From positions 1-64,000 of the forward strand of contig JAHHIL010000009.1 of the NCBI GenBank assembly GCA_019358975.1: a stretch of DNA of 64,000 nucleotides. The letters run 5' to 3'. Every line of letters begins with the position of its first letter. The stretch's first letter is position 1. The position numbers and the translations under genes are program-made. The notes below the pieces were generated by a model. It saw only the letters and a list, made by a program, of their open reading frames with translations. It was not told the origin of the DNA and did no database searches. This document shows, in pieces, positions 27,373-36,778 of this stretch. The DNA comes from Trichocoleus desertorum ATA4-8-CV12. GTDB lineage: Bacteria; Cyanobacteriota; Cyanobacteriia; FACHB-46.

Positions 27373-27891
27373 ATGCATTCAAGCGTAGATAGTTTTAGCA
27401 CTCCCAATGCCGTAATGCAGCGACCTCGATGGCAGACAGTTTTAGTTTTTACGTTAGTTTTTTGGCTTAGCAGTAGCCTTATTCTAGATTTGGTGATTAT
27501 GCCAAGTCTCTACGCAGCGGGCATGATGAACCAACCTGGATTTGCCGCTGCTGGATACGCTATTTTCTGGCTTTTTAACCGAATTGAATTACTTTGTGCC
27601 GCCTTGGTGTTGACGGGGGTTTTAGTCCTGCGTCAGATGCAACCTGTTTACAGTCGAAAAGGCTATGCAGGGGTGCTGCTGGCTGGCATCCTGGGGGCGA
27701 TCGCGCTCATGTATACCTATGCTCTCACGCCTCAAATGAGCGCTCTAGGTTTAGAACTAGATTTGTTTAACACTACTATTGCCATCCCAGCGGGGATGAA
27801 CCAGTTGCACGGCAGCTATTGGGCTTTGGAACTGCTAAAGTTTGTCTCCGGTGGGCTGTTGTTAAATCTTTGCTACCGCGATCGCGTTTAA
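27373..27891 (+). CDS. DUF4149-like integral membrane protein
   Basis: A 172-residue protein with four predicted membrane helices (about 23-45, 65-87, 98-118, 148-165). The sequence LILDLVIMPSLYAAGMM after helix 1 and NQLHGSYWALELLKF before helix 4 are typical of DUF4149-type proteins. The function is unknown. An internal ATG (MQRPRWQ, residue 15) is an alternative start. Confidence 0.7.
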   Translation: MHSSVDSFSTPNAVMQRPRWQTVLVFTLVFWLSSSLILDLVIMPSLYAAGMMNQPGFAAAGYAIFWLFNRIELLCAALVLTGVLVLRQMQPVYSRKGYAGVLLAGILGAIALMYTYALTPQMSALGLELDLFNTTIAIPAGMNQLHGSYWALELLKFVSGGLLLNLCYRDRV

Positions 27892-27949
27892 ATGCGTCCT
27901 ATCTGCGCTAAGACCTGCTCCCAGAGCAACTTTACTTTGTATTTCTAGC

Positions 27950-27979
27950 CAAAAAAGCTCCTGAGCCGATCGGGAGCTT
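27950..27979 (-). terminator. Intrinsic terminator of the GDT1-family pair
   Basis: On the minus strand AAGCTCC (27973-27979) pairs with GGAGCTT (27955-27961), then a T-run of six. It lies 34 bases after the stop codon of the gene at 28013. The stem would also fold in the plus transcript of the DUF4149 gene, without a T-run. Confidence 0.65.
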
Positions 27980-28012
27980 CTGCTTTAGGTGCCTGTCAGC
28001 CCTAGGAGTCAC

Positions 28013-28318
28013 TTAGTTTAGAGTTTCTTCGGCATCGGGGAGTAAATCAGCACTAGGCCATAATAGCCGCACTGCCATTACCGCAAATCCTAAAGCCGCG
28101 ATCGCCTTGACCAGCCGAGTTGGCAAGAGATGAGCAGCCCCATGGCCCAATAGGACTCCTATTAAGCTAGCAAGTAGCAACGCTGCTGCCGTCCCAAAAA
28201 ATACAGCCCGTGGAGACTTGGAGCTGCCGCTGAGAGCGATCGCGGCGACTTGACTCTTGTCACCTAATTCTGACAAGAAAATAGTAATGAAACTCAGTCC
28301 GAGCAGGTGCCAATCCAT
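28013..28318 (-). CDS. Half-size GDT1/TMEM165-family cation exporter subunit (second gene)
   Basis: A 101-residue membrane protein with three helices and one copy of the family motif as SELGDKSQ. Full-length GDT1/UPF0016 proteins have two such motifs, each supplying acidic residues to one Mn2+/Ca2+ path. This gene and its upstream neighbour each encode one half, so they should act as a heterodimer. The Synechocystis single-chain member Mnx exports Mn2+ into the thylakoid lumen. The tail is acidic (LLPDAEETLN). Mn2+ export is inferred from family. Confidence 0.85.
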   Translation of the reverse strand: MDWHLLGLSFITIFLSELGDKSQVAAIALSGSSKSPRAVFFGTAAALLLASLIGVLLGHGAAHLLPTRLVKAIAALGFAVMAVRLLWPSADLLPDAEETLN

Positions 28319-28408
28319 AAGGTTTTAAGAAATTGCAGGGCCGCGATCGCGAATGGTCGAAATGTCTTCGAAATTAAACTTTGAAATTAATCTGTCGGGG
28401 CTAACATC

Positions 28409-28861
28409 CTAAAAATGCACGACATCCCATAGGAGGGAAACAGAGACCACCAACAGAGCCGCTCCCGCAGCCGTTTCTAACGTTTTGGGTGAGAGCCGAT
28501 TTGCCAACCAACGCCCTACAATCACACCTAGTAGGCTCGTTGTAATCAAGGCCAATGCCGCTCCCGTAAACACAATCCAGGGCGACTGAGACTCGGCACT
28601 CATCAATAACGTCGTTACCTGCGTCTTGTCGCCTAACTCTGCGAGAAAAATAGTGACGAAGGTGGAGCAGAATACTCCAAATCCTTGCCAACGCTCCTGA
28701 TGATCCTCAGACATACGCGGAGCCTTAGCCTGCTGTGGCAATTCCACTTTTTCAATTAGAGTTGTGTGAACAGGTTCTGGCTCACTCAGTTGCTGCATCA
28801 AGGACTGGGTAGCAGGAAAAACTGGGACAGATAGGCTGGTAGGGCGGGAGGATAATTGCAC
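28409..28861 (-). CDS. Half-size GDT1/TMEM165-family cation exporter subunit (first gene)
   Basis: A 150-residue protein. An N-terminal soluble stretch of about 55 residues (Pro/Ser/Thr-rich) precedes three membrane helices. The motif is AELGDKTQ near residue 76. It is the partner of the smaller half at 28013, with 90 bases between them on the same strand. The leader between 28862 and 28923 has direct AATGAAAA-type repeats on the minus strand, but no yybP-ykoY manganese riboswitch could be recognised. Confidence 0.87.
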   Translation of the reverse strand: MQLSSRPTSLSVPVFPATQSLMQQLSEPEPVHTTLIEKVELPQQAKAPRMSEDHQERWQGFGVFCSTFVTIFLAELGDKTQVTTLLMSAESQSPWIVFTGAALALITTSLLGVIVGRWLANRLSPKTLETAAGAALLVVSVSLLWDVVHF

Positions 28862-28923
28862 AGGTAACGCGCCAACTCATTTTCATTTTCTTTTCATTAT
28901 TATGCGCAGGGTTACCCGAAAGA

Positions 28924-29280
28924 TCAATGAATCACGCCAATCTCGCGCTCAAATTTCAGCATCTCTATACTGCGATCGCCATACACCGCTTCAATTTGTT
29001 GCTCACAGCAATCAATAGCAAAGTCGTTGAGTTCTTCTGGCTCAACATCGTATAAATCTTGAAACACATCGGCTTGCACCCGACAGAAGCGAGGGCGAGT
29101 GTCATAAATGCTGCATTCACGGCTGTTGTGGTCGAAGTGAATGCACCAACCATCCTCTCCCACCATGTTGAGATAAAGGGCTAGCTCGTCTCCCGATAAA
29201 TACTGGTCCAAATCAGGGCGATCGCTAGGGTCAAGATGACAACAAGCCCCACAATATTTGACACAACGCCAAGTCGGCAT
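28924..29280 (-). CDS. YkgJ-family cysteine cluster protein
   Basis: A 118-residue protein with a dense Cys set: CVKYCGACC at 6-14, then WCIHF, RECSIYDTRPRFCR and DCCEQQ. The pattern C..C..CC, later C and C, is that of the YkgJ family, thought to bind zinc or an iron-sulfur cluster. The function is unknown. It reads towards the exporter pair with 62 bases between, so co-transcription is possible, and a metal theme fits. Confidence 0.85.
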   Translation of the reverse strand: MPTWRCVKYCGACCHLDPSDRPDLDQYLSGDELALYLNMVGEDGWCIHFDHNSRECSIYDTRPRFCRVQADVFQDLYDVEPEELNDFAIDCCEQQIEAVYGDRSIEMLKFEREIGVIH

Positions 29281-29547
29281 AATCTACAAAGTCTCTAGAA
29301 ACTGGTCTAATGGGGGTATTGGCGATTTTGAATAGGTGTCCAATCAAAATCACTACCAAGCTAAAACTATATGCCCACTGAATGAGCTTAACGGTTTTTT
29401 AGGCAAGCGGATGGCAGGCTGATTTTGCCTTACCTGGGAGTATTTAGAGTTTTGTAAACTTCCTTAAAAAACTGGGTGTTGACAGGTAAAATTAGCCTCA
29501 GGCATTCCAACCCAAGGTACAATTCATTGGGTTATTCGGGAGGAGAA

Positions 29548-29679
29548 ATGGATTTTCTGTCTGGTCTCGCTGGCAACATCAACTTCGAGGCGATCGCGCA
29601 ACTTACCTTCGTAGCGCTGATTATGCTTGCTGGTCCTGCTGTCATTTTCGTGCTGGCAGCGAGAAGGGGCGACCTCTAG
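29548..29679 (+). CDS. psb30: Photosystem II reaction centre protein Psb30 (Ycf12)
   Basis: A 43-residue single-helix thylakoid membrane protein ([20 protein letters not shown], then ARRGDL). It sits at the edge of photosystem II near PsbJ and cytochrome b559 and stabilises the complex. The ATG at 29548 follows GGAGGAG by five bases; the longer open frame upstream is not coding. It is monocistronic, with its own terminator at 29771. Confidence 0.92.
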   Translation: MDFLSGLAGNINFEAIAQLTFVALIMLAGPAVIFVLAARRGDL

Positions 29680-29770
29680 ATTTCTATTGTTTAAACCTGA
29701 GACCAAGATTTCGGTTTTAAAACAATCGGCAACAAAGTTTTACCTAAAAAGCTTCAAGTAAGAGAGAGTA

Positions 29771-29800
29771 ATAAAGAGCCTGCTTCACGGTAGGCTCTTT
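29771..29800. terminator. Bidirectional terminator between psb30 and the peptidase gene
   Basis: AAAGAGCCT (29771-29779) pairs with AGGCTCTTT (29790-29798) around a ten-base loop. TTTTCTTTT follows on the plus strand. Confidence 0.7.
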
Positions 29801-29859
29801 TCTTTTGGTCTTTTAGGGTTGGTCTTTCGGGTTGGTCCTTTGGCGCAGTCACTCAGGTG

Positions 29860-31125
29860 TCAAAAATAGTTCATAGGATCTACAGGTTCTCCAGCTTGGC
29901 GAACTTCAAAATGCAGGTGTGGACCAGTCGAGAGCCCCGTGGAGCCGACTGCTGCGATCGCCTGTCCGCGCTGTATTACTTGTCCTTCAGCTACATAAAG
30001 CTCGCTGGCATGCCCGTAAAGCGTTGTGATGTCGTTGCCGTGGTCGATGACGATCGCGTTGCCATAACCGCCATACCAGCCTGCATAGATCACAATCCCT
30101 GCATTAGCGGCCCGAATCGTACTGCCGTAGTCAGCCCCAAAATCAGTTCCAGAGTGAAACCGTTCGTAGCCTAAAATCGGATGCGTCCGCCAGCCAAAGC
30201 CACTGGTGATCGGGCCATCTGAGGGAACGCTCATGAGACCTGTACCCCGGATCACAATGCTGCCTTGACCTGCGGCTGCTTCTTTGGCTCTTCGCTCAGC
30301 CACCCGCTGCAAAATCAGTTGAGTTAAGTTCTCGGAATCTTGCGCTAGTTGAGCTTCTGCGGCCTCTAAAGCCGATTGATCAGAACGGAGGCGCTCCACT
30401 AACTCTTGCTCTGAGCGAGATTGAGCTTGCAACTCTGATTGCTGCACTAACAGTTGTTGGGCGAGGAGAGCAATTTGATTTTTTTGCTGTTCCACTTGTT
30501 GTTTTTGAGCTACGAGATCTCGTGACTCCGCAGTTAGCTGAGCTAAACCATTGCGATCGGCTTGATAAACCTTTCTCAATCGGTAGCGACGATCCAAAAA
30601 ATCATTCAAGTTTTGGCTTTGCAATAGCACCGCCCAACCTTGGCTCCCCTGCTGTCGCTGGAGGAACCGTAAGCGAGCCACTGTCGCCGATTGGCTTTTC
30701 TGATAGGTGCGTTCAGCGATCGCCAAATCCGCTTGCAATTCTTTGAGCTGCTTTTTGGCTAACTGCAATCGATATTGATTATCTTTGATTTGTACATCGG
30801 TCACTTGCAAGTTTTGGCGGAGAGTACCAATCCGATTCTTGGCAGCTTTTTCCTGCTTTTGGATGCGATCGCGCTCTTTCTGAATCTCCGATCGCTGTTT
30901 TTCAACGGCTTTTTGCTGCTCCTGTAAAGTTTCCAGCGCCCCGTCAGCTTGAGCCACCGTTTGGGCGACTTGAATCGGTGCTACTGGTGTTGCATAGGTG
31001 GGGGCAGCTAGGCCACTCAGCCAAAAACTACAAACTACGCTAAAAACCAAAGCGCACTTAAACCACTTGGCCAAATTTAGCCAAGCCCGAAGACTATTAA
31101 GGTTGAGGGGCTGAATCAACGTCAC
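29860..31125 (-). CDS. EnvC-like M23 murein hydrolase activator / peptidase
   Basis: A 421-residue exported protein. A membrane/signal segment lies at about 20-45. A long coiled coil (about 60-275) follows, and then a LytM/M23 domain (about 300-421). The zinc-site motifs are intact: HSGTDFGADYG (His and Asp), HGHAS-like YGHASELY, and HLHFEVR. The domain order is that of EnvC, which activates amidases in cell division, although EnvC itself has lost the metal ligands. With the ligands kept, this one may cut peptidoglycan. It converges with psb30. Confidence 0.9.
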   Translation of the reverse strand: MTLIQPLNLNSLRAWLNLAKWFKCALVFSVVCSFWLSGLAAPTYATPVAPIQVAQTVAQADGALETLQEQQKAVEKQRSEIQKERDRIQKQEKAAKNRIGTLRQNLQVTDVQIKDNQYRLQLAKKQLKELQADLAIAERTYQKSQSATVARLRFLQRQQGSQGWAVLLQSQNLNDFLDRRYRLRKVYQADRNGLAQLTAESRDLVAQKQQVEQQKNQIALLAQQLLVQQSELQAQSRSEQELVERLRSDQSALEAAEAQLAQDSENLTQLILQRVAERRAKEAAAGQGSIVIRGTGLMSVPSDGPITSGFGWRTHPILGYERFHSGTDFGADYGSTIRAANAGIVIYAGWYGGYGNAIVIDHGNDITTLYGHASELYVAEGQVIQRGQAIAAVGSTGLSTGPHLHFEVRQAGEPVDPMNYF

Positions 31126-31272
31126 ACAAGTTAGGGCAAGCAGAGCAAGATTAGGTAGGAAAACCGACCTACTACTAGTAGCAGATTTTCAGGTTAGTCG
31201 CGTCACTTTTTAGCTGACTTCCTGCCTAAATCTGGCGATCGCGCTCCATGTCTAGTGCTCATTTCCTAGAAT

Positions 31273-32676
31273 TCAGACGCTAGCCAAACATTCTGACTGG
31301 TTGAGAGAAATTTGGTGTTGCGTGCCCCAATTAGATAAATCAGCTAGGGCGCGATCGCGATAGCAGCCATACCTTTCTTGCTTGTTGCGGATGCGCTTTT
31401 CTAGTTCAGGCAGAATGCCAAAATTGGGCGGTATCGGTTGGAAATGCTTAGGCGAAGCAGAGCTAATAAACTCGAACAACGCACCCATCATAGTGGTAGC
31501 AGGTAAAGCAATCGGATCTAGACCCCGAGCCAAGCGAGCGGCATTGGTTCCCGCTAACCAACCGCCAGCAGCAGCAGCAGTATAGCCTTCTGTGCCGACT
31601 AGCTGACCTGCGGCGAGTAGAGTTTGCCGTTGCTTGAACTGCAAAGTGGACGATAGCAGCTCTGGGGCGTTGATAAATGTATTGCGGTGCATCACGCCCA
31701 TGCGGACAAATTCAGCATTTTCCAGCCCTGGAATCAAGCGAAAGACTCGCTTCTGCTCACCCCAACGCAAATTGGTTTGGAAGCCCACCAGATTCCAAAG
31801 CTGTCCTGCCTTGTCTTCTTGGCGCAGTTGTACCACCGCGTAAGGTCGATGACTTTGGTTCTCTGGGGCGCGGAAGTCGCCTTTGCGAGAGTCGAATAAG
31901 CCCACAGGCTTGAGGGGGCCATAGCGCATGGTGTCTTCCCCGCGTTTGCCCATTTCTTCAATCGGCAGACAGCCTTCAAAGAACTTGGCGGTTTCGCGAT
32001 CGAAGTCTTTGAGTTCGGCTTGCTCGGCTTGGCATAACTCCTGCCGGAAGTGGAGATACTGTTCCCGATTCATGGGGCAGTTCAGATAAGCAGCCTCCCC
32101 GCGATCGTAACGAGAGGCGCGAAAGGCGATGTCAAAGTTGATCGATTCTCCAGTCACAATGGGGCTGGCCGCATCAAAGAAGTTCATGTACTCCAACCCC
32201 GTGAAGTGCCGCAACGCTTCTGCCAGATCGGGACTGGTTAATGGGCCAGTAGTGAGGACCGCTATGCCTTCAGCCGGAAGTTCGTGAATTTCTCCTCGAC
32301 GCAGTTCGATCAGTGGGTGACTAGACAGAGTTTCCGTCAGGTTTTGGCTGAACTGGCCGCGATCGACTGCCAAAGCCCCACCTGCTGGGACTGCATGCTC
32401 ATCGGCTTTACCAATGATGATGGAACCCAAACGGCGCAATTCTTCGTGCAGGAGACCCGCAGCGCGATCGCTGGATTGGGCACCAAAAGAGTTGCTACAG
32501 ACCAGCTCGGCCAAATGCTCGCTGTGGTGGGCTGGGCTTAAGCGCTCCGGTCGCATCTCATGCAAAACGACGGGAATCCCAGCTTGAGCAATCTGCCAAG
32601 CCGCCTCTGTCCCTGCCAAGCCTCCCCCAATAACGTGGATCGCTGAGGTGCCAGTGGTGCTGAGCGAACTATGCAC
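31273..32676 (-). CDS. trmFO: tRNA (uracil-54-C5) methyltransferase TrmFO
   Basis: A folate- and FAD-dependent enzyme that makes ribothymidine at tRNA position 54. The FAD motif is [16 protein letters not shown] near residue 15. [20 protein letters not shown] and [10 protein letters not shown] are diagnostic, the latter with a conserved Cys at residue 60. The C-terminal part has [20 protein letters not shown]. 467 residues is normal. It replaces the SAM-type TrmA of E. coli. 65 bases separate it from ribBA upstream on the same strand. Confidence 0.96.
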   Translation of the reverse strand: MHSSLSTTGTSAIHVIGGGLAGTEAAWQIAQAGIPVVLHEMRPERLSPAHHSEHLAELVCSNSFGAQSSDRAAGLLHEELRRLGSIIIGKADEHAVPAGGALAVDRGQFSQNLTETLSSHPLIELRRGEIHELPAEGIAVLTTGPLTSPDLAEALRHFTGLEYMNFFDAASPIVTGESINFDIAFRASRYDRGEAAYLNCPMNREQYLHFRQELCQAEQAELKDFDRETAKFFEGCLPIEEMGKRGEDTMRYGPLKPVGLFDSRKGDFRAPENQSHRPYAVVQLRQEDKAGQLWNLVGFQTNLRWGEQKRVFRLIPGLENAEFVRMGVMHRNTFINAPELLSSTLQFKQRQTLLAAGQLVGTEGYTAAAAGGWLAGTNAARLARGLDPIALPATTMMGALFEFISSASPKHFQPIPPNFGILPELEKRIRNKQERYGCYRDRALADLSNWGTQHQISLNQSECLASV

Positions 32677-32741
32677 TGAATTTAATCTCCTATTTAAGCA
32701 GCGGAATCTTCAAACAACAGAATCTTCAAGCAACAAAATCT

Positions 32742-34454
32742 TTAAACAATGGCGGCAGTAGTGTCTGTCGAGAAACTGTAAATGATTTGAGTTTCTAGAT
32801 GCTCACAGACCGCTGAAGGCAGTTGGCTCAAAGCAAACGTGTGGCGATCTAGCTGAACTTGCAAGCTCTTAAACGGGTCAGAGCCGGGAGAAATCAGAAA
32901 CTCAAGTTTTTGAATTTGCGGCCAACTAGCCAGATCATCCAGAATTCTGGCGATCGCTTGGACGTAGGGGTGGCTGGGTTGATGATACCAATCGGCAGTG
33001 GCCACGTTGGCTTGGTCGAAACCTACATGTACCGTGAGCGAAGGTTTGCCAAAGAGGGCGATCGCGACGGGACGCGCTTCTTCCTGCAACAACAAGTCAT
33101 GGGCATCTACCAAATGCCGCAATTTTTCTAAGCGCTCGTAACGCTCAGTGGCAGATTTGGGCTGATCTTGCCAATGAATCGCCACCGTCATCAAGTAAGT
33201 CTGCAATAGCATGTGGCCTAGCTTGGTGGCTTTGGTTTCGAGATAGGTAGAGTTGTAGGGAGTCGCTTCGATTAAGAGGGGGACGCGATCGGCTACTTCT
33301 AAGCCATAACCCTTCAAGCCCGCAATCTTGCGTGGGTTATTGGTCACAAGACAAATCTTCTTCACGCCCAAGTCATTCAGGATTTGCGCTCCTACGCCAT
33401 AATTTCGCAGGTCAGCGGGAAAGCCCAATCGCTCGTTGGCTTCGACGGTATCTAGCCCTAAATCTTGTAAGGAGTAAGCCTTTAACTTATTAATTAAGCC
33501 AATACCTCGGCCTTCTTGCCGCAGATAAACCACGACTCCTTGGCCCACGTTCTCAATCATTTTCAGGGCGGCTTGGAGTTGCATACGGCAATCACAACGG
33601 AGGGAGCCCAGAGCATCTCCCGTCAAGCATTCCGAGTGCATCCGCACCATCACCGTTTTGTCACCGAACTGGCTAGGGTCACCTTTAACGATCGCCACAT
33701 GCTCCGAATTGTCGAGGGCGTTGCGGTAAGCGTAGATCTGGAAGTTGCCAAATTCTGTCGGCAGTTCTGCGATGGTTTCTCGACCTACAAAGCGCTCATG
33801 CTGCAAGCGATAACTAATCAGGTCGGCAATGCTGACAATTTTGAGCTGATGGGTGCGGGCGTATTCAATTAGTTCTGGCAACCGAGCCATTGAGCCATCA
33901 GGATTTTGAATCTCGCAGATCACGCCGGAAGGGTACAGCCCTGCCAAACGAGCCAAGTCAACTGCTGCTTCGGTATGGCCTGCGCGCTTCAGTACTCCAC
34001 CCTCACGTGCTCGGATGGGAAAGATATGTCCGGGGCGGCGTAAATCTTCGGGATGAGTGGCTGGGTTGATAGCAACTTGAATCGTCCGAGCGCGATCCTC
34101 CGCCGAAATTCCAGTGCTAACGCCTAACTGGGGCGACGCATCAATGCTGACCGTAAAAGCGGTCTGGTTACTATCGGTGTTGTTCGTAACCATCAGGGGC
34201 AAGTCCAGCTCATCAAGGCGATCGCCCGTCATAGCCAAGCAAATCAACCCTCGCGCTTCTACCGCCATGAAGTTGATCATGTCAGGTGTAGCAAATTGAG
34301 CTGCACAAATGACATCTCCCTCATTTTCCCGGTTTTCATCATCGACCACGACAATGGCGCGACCTGCCTTGAGGTCAGCCAGAGCAGCATCAATAGCATC
34401 AAACTTGGAAGGTTGGGTTGAGGCGGTTTGAGGCGATTTCACAGAGAAACTCAA
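32742..34454 (-). CDS. ribBA: Bifunctional riboflavin enzyme RibBA
   Basis: Two early steps of riboflavin synthesis in one chain. Residues 15-215 are 3,4-dihydroxy-2-butanone-4-phosphate synthase ([26 protein letters not shown]). Residues 220-420 are GTP cyclohydrolase II, with zinc cysteines 276, 287 and 289 ([16 protein letters not shown]) and [11 protein letters not shown]-terminal extension of about 150 residues (420-570) has no known motif. It is common to cyanobacterial RibBA as I recall, but its role is unknown. No FMN riboswitch is recognised upstream (34455-34740). Confidence 0.95.
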   Translation of the reverse strand: MSFSVKSPQTASTQPSKFDAIDAALADLKAGRAIVVVDDENRENEGDVICAAQFATPDMINFMAVEARGLICLAMTGDRLDELDLPLMVTNNTDSNQTAFTVSIDASPQLGVSTGISAEDRARTIQVAINPATHPEDLRRPGHIFPIRAREGGVLKRAGHTEAAVDLARLAGLYPSGVICEIQNPDGSMARLPELIEYARTHQLKIVSIADLISYRLQHERFVGRETIAELPTEFGNFQIYAYRNALDNSEHVAIVKGDPSQFGDKTVMVRMHSECLTGDALGSLRCDCRMQLQAALKMIENVGQGVVVYLRQEGRGIGLINKLKAYSLQDLGLDTVEANERLGFPADLRNYGVGAQILNDLGVKKICLVTNNPRKIAGLKGYGLEVADRVPLLIEATPYNSTYLETKATKLGHMLLQTYLMTVAIHWQDQPKSATERYERLEKLRHLVDAHDLLLQEEARPVAIALFGKPSLTVHVGFDQANVATADWYHQPSHPYVQAIARILDDLASWPQIQKLEFLISPGSDPFKSLQVQLDRHTFALSQLPSAVCEHLETQIIYSFSTDTTAAIV

Positions 34455-34740
34455 AGTAACGACACCGTAAAGTTTTTTGAAGCCTACTTATGTTTCGATT
34501 GTAATCCGTTTAGCGCGGCAGAGTGGTGCAAATAGCTTAGGTAAGCCGCCAGAATCGACTTGTTAAAGCAGTAATTTCTAATACTAGAGCTTCAATATTA
34601 GCGAAAGGGGATTGGGCTGATCAGGAGCGCTAATTCCTTGAAAAAATCACAGCAATTGTGCACACCAACTTGACGCTTTAGGTACTACAATGCAGCAAAA
34701 GTTAAGCGTTTACTGTTGAACCTCAGAAAGGCCAAATATC

Positions 34741-35799
34741 ATGGGTGATGTGGGACGCGTGCCCGTTGGGATTATTGGCGCGTCGGGTTATGGCGGCGTA
34801 CAGCTAGTGCGGCTTCTGATTGATCATCCAGGAGTTGAACTTGTTTATTTGGGTGGAGAGAGCAGTGCTGGGCAGGCGTTTGCTGAGCTTTACCCCCATC
34901 TCAACCATCGAGTTGACTTAGTCATCGAACCGATTGATCTCGATCAGATTGCAAAACGCTGTCAAGTTGTCTTCTTGTCTTTGCCAAATGGCCTAGCCTG
35001 TCAAATGGCACCCATATTGTTGGAAAAAGGGTGCAAGGTCTTAGATCTATCCGCAGATTACCGATTTTCCAATTTAGAAACTTACGAGATTTGGTACGGG
35101 AAAAACCGCACTGACCAAGCGATCGCAGAAACGGCGGTGTATGGATTGCCTGAACTGTATCGCGATCGCATTGCCGAGGCGCAACTGGTAGGTTGTCCAG
35201 GTTGTTATCCCACGGCTAGCTTATTGGCACTTTCTCCTTTATTGAAGCAAGGGTTGATTGTCCCTGAAACTGCTGTGATCGATGGCAAGTCAGGCACTTC
35301 TGGTGGGGGGCGGCAAGCCAAAACGAATCTCCTTTTAGCAGAAGCGGATAACTCTCTCGCTGCCTATGGAGTCGCACGCCATCGCCACACCCCAGAAATT
35401 GAAGAGATCTGTAGTGACTTGGCAGGTCATGAAGTGTTGGTGCAGTTTACGCCCCACCTCATTCCGATGGTTCGCGGTATTTTGTCTACCGTATACGCAA
35501 CTCTGCGAGATCCGGGTCTAGTCCGTGAGGATTTACTCACAATTTACATGGCTTTTTACCGCTCCTCGCCTTGGGTAAAAATACTGCCAAGCGGTGTATA
35601 TCCACAAACCAAGTGGGCCAGTGGTACTAACCTCTGCTACATCGGTGTTGAGGTAGACTCACGCACCGATCGCATTATTGTGATGTCTGCGATCGACAAC
35701 TTGATGAAAGGTCAAGCAGGCCAAGCAGTCCAATGCCTGAACTTGATGATGGGCTGGAATGAAACCTTAGGATTGCCACAACTAAGCTTTTATCCCTAA
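34741..35799 (+). CDS. argC: N-acetyl-gamma-glutamyl-phosphate reductase
   Basis: Third step of arginine synthesis: NADPH reduction of N-acetylglutamyl phosphate to the semialdehyde. The NADP-binding motif [17 protein letters not shown] starts at residue 10. The catalytic Cys is 155 in [14 protein letters not shown]. 352 residues is normal. The gene is divergent from ribBA, with 286 bases between, and ends with a clear terminator. No other arg genes are in the window, as is usual in cyanobacteria where the pathway is scattered. Confidence 0.96.
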   Translation: MGDVGRVPVGIIGASGYGGVQLVRLLIDHPGVELVYLGGESSAGQAFAELYPHLNHRVDLVIEPIDLDQIAKRCQVVFLSLPNGLACQMAPILLEKGCKVLDLSADYRFSNLETYEIWYGKNRTDQAIAETAVYGLPELYRDRIAEAQLVGCPGCYPTASLLALSPLLKQGLIVPETAVIDGKSGTSGGGRQAKTNLLLAEADNSLAAYGVARHRHTPEIEEICSDLAGHEVLVQFTPHLIPMVRGILSTVYATLRDPGLVREDLLTIYMAFYRSSPWVKILPSGVYPQTKWASGTNLCYIGVEVDSRTDRIIVMSAIDNLMKGQAGQAVQCLNLMMGWNETLGLPQLSFYP

Positions 35800-35847
35800 C
35801 GTTTAAGCTAGCTCAATCAGAGAAAAATTGGCGTTCCGAAAAGACTT

Positions 35848-35878
35848 AGGAGTAGGTGTTAGTATCTACTCCTTTTTA
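35848..35878 (+). terminator. Intrinsic terminator of argC
   Basis: AGGAGTAG (35848-35855) pairs perfectly with CTACTCCT (35866-35873), followed by TTTTT. Confidence 0.8.
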
Positions 35879-36007
35879 GTCGCTAATTTCACTAATCGAA
35901 ATTACATCTGCTGACGGATGCCCCTCAAAATCGCAGTCGCTAATGTGTTAGTTAATTCAATTAATTTAGTATAGTGCTACGCATCAAGTTTAGGGCAAAG
36001 GGTGTGT

Positions 36008-36041
36008 GGGGGCTTCGCCCCCAGCCAGGGGTTTCACCCCT
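36008..36041. repeat. Two tandem GC-rich hairpins
   Basis: GGGGGCTTCGCCCCC (36008-36022) and AGGGGTTTCACCCCT (36027-36041) are perfect short hairpins side by side, in the style of the GC-rich interspersed repeats at 21700 and 62352 but with different sequence. They lie in the 306-base gap between argC and the GlsB-like gene, which otherwise shows nothing recognised. Confidence 0.6.
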
Positions 36042-36105
36042 GCACCCCGTCTTAACCTTTATCGGTACTGCTATAAAAATAATATTTTCAGGAAGCTCTT
36101 AGCTT

Positions 36106-36375
36106 ATGAATATTATTGCTTGGATCATTTTAGGGTTACTTGTAGGGGCGATCGCGAAAGCCATTTACCCAGGTCGCCAAGGTGGCGGTATTGTCGGCAC
36201 GATGTTCTTAGGAATTATTGGCGCTCTGATCGGCGGCAGTCTAGGTGCCTTTTTACAAACAGGGACTTTCCAACTTGTTGCTACGAGTCTCACCTTAGGG
36301 GGCATCTTTCTAGCCGTTTTAGGCGCAGTTATTGCCCTTTTCCTATGGAGCTTATTGACTCGGCAGAGTACTTAG
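36106..36375 (+). CDS. GlsB/YeaQ/YmgE family stress response membrane protein
   Basis: An 89-residue, very hydrophobic protein with three predicted helices and Gly-rich packing motifs (GLLVGAIAKAIYPGRQGGG, GIIGALIGGSLGAFL). It belongs to the transglycosylase-associated protein family (YeaQ/YmgE/GlsB), small inner-membrane proteins induced by stress. AGGAAGC before the ATG is the ribosome site. The mechanism is unknown. Confidence 0.9.
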   Translation: MNIIAWIILGLLVGAIAKAIYPGRQGGGIVGTMFLGIIGALIGGSLGAFLQTGTFQLVATSLTLGGIFLAVLGAVIALFLWSLLTRQST

Positions 36376-36401
36376 CAGACTTTTAATCTCGACTTCAGAT
36401 A

Positions 36402-36441
36402 ACAAAAAGAGAGCCAGACTCAGATCTAACTCTCTTTTTGT
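36402..36441. terminator. Bidirectional terminator
   Basis: ACAAAAAGAGAG (36402-36413) and its exact complement (36430-36441) form a 12-bp stem with a 16-base loop. The A/T ends give T-runs in both directions. It serves both the GlsB-like gene and the opposing small gene. Confidence 0.75.
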
Positions 36442-36456
36442 AGAATCTTGATGAAT

Positions 36457-36675
36457 CTAATCGATCGAAATGGATTGAGGACCGTTATTTCGACCGTTTG
36501 AGGTGCTGTGATTGAACGTAGTAGGCGTTGAAGTACCCGCTTGTTGATCTAGCCAGCTCTTTACTGGATCATCAGCCAGGTTTAGCCGAAAAACGCCAGA
36601 AACCAATCCTCCTAGAAATGCCATTGGCTGTCGAGTTAATTCTTTGAAAATGGGTGTGAGTTCATCAACAAACAT
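36457..36675 (-). CDS. Small conserved cyanobacterial protein
   Basis: A 72-residue protein. A short hydrophobic/Gly segment (PMAFLGGLVSGVFRL) is followed by NLADDPVKSWLDQQ and a Thr/Asn-rich tail. AGGAG lies eight bases before the ATG. I recognise the pattern FLGG..SG..RLNL.DDPVK.WL from other cyanobacteria, but no function is known. Confidence 0.7.
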   Translation of the reverse strand: MFVDELTPIFKELTRQPMAFLGGLVSGVFRLNLADDPVKSWLDQQAGTSTPTTFNHSTSNGRNNGPQSISID

Positions 36676-36778
36676 GGAAGTACTCCTAACACTAAACCTT
36701 TTGCAGAACTAGATTAAAAAGTGATTTTTGCTCTGTCAAAACTAACAGCAGCAATAACACTCTTAGCGTAACGCTCCT

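Noticed and set aside
28862-28923. Possible manganese (yybP-ykoY) riboswitch before the exporter pair
   Set aside because: The 62-base spacer is too short and AT-rich, and no conserved riboswitch loops are seen.
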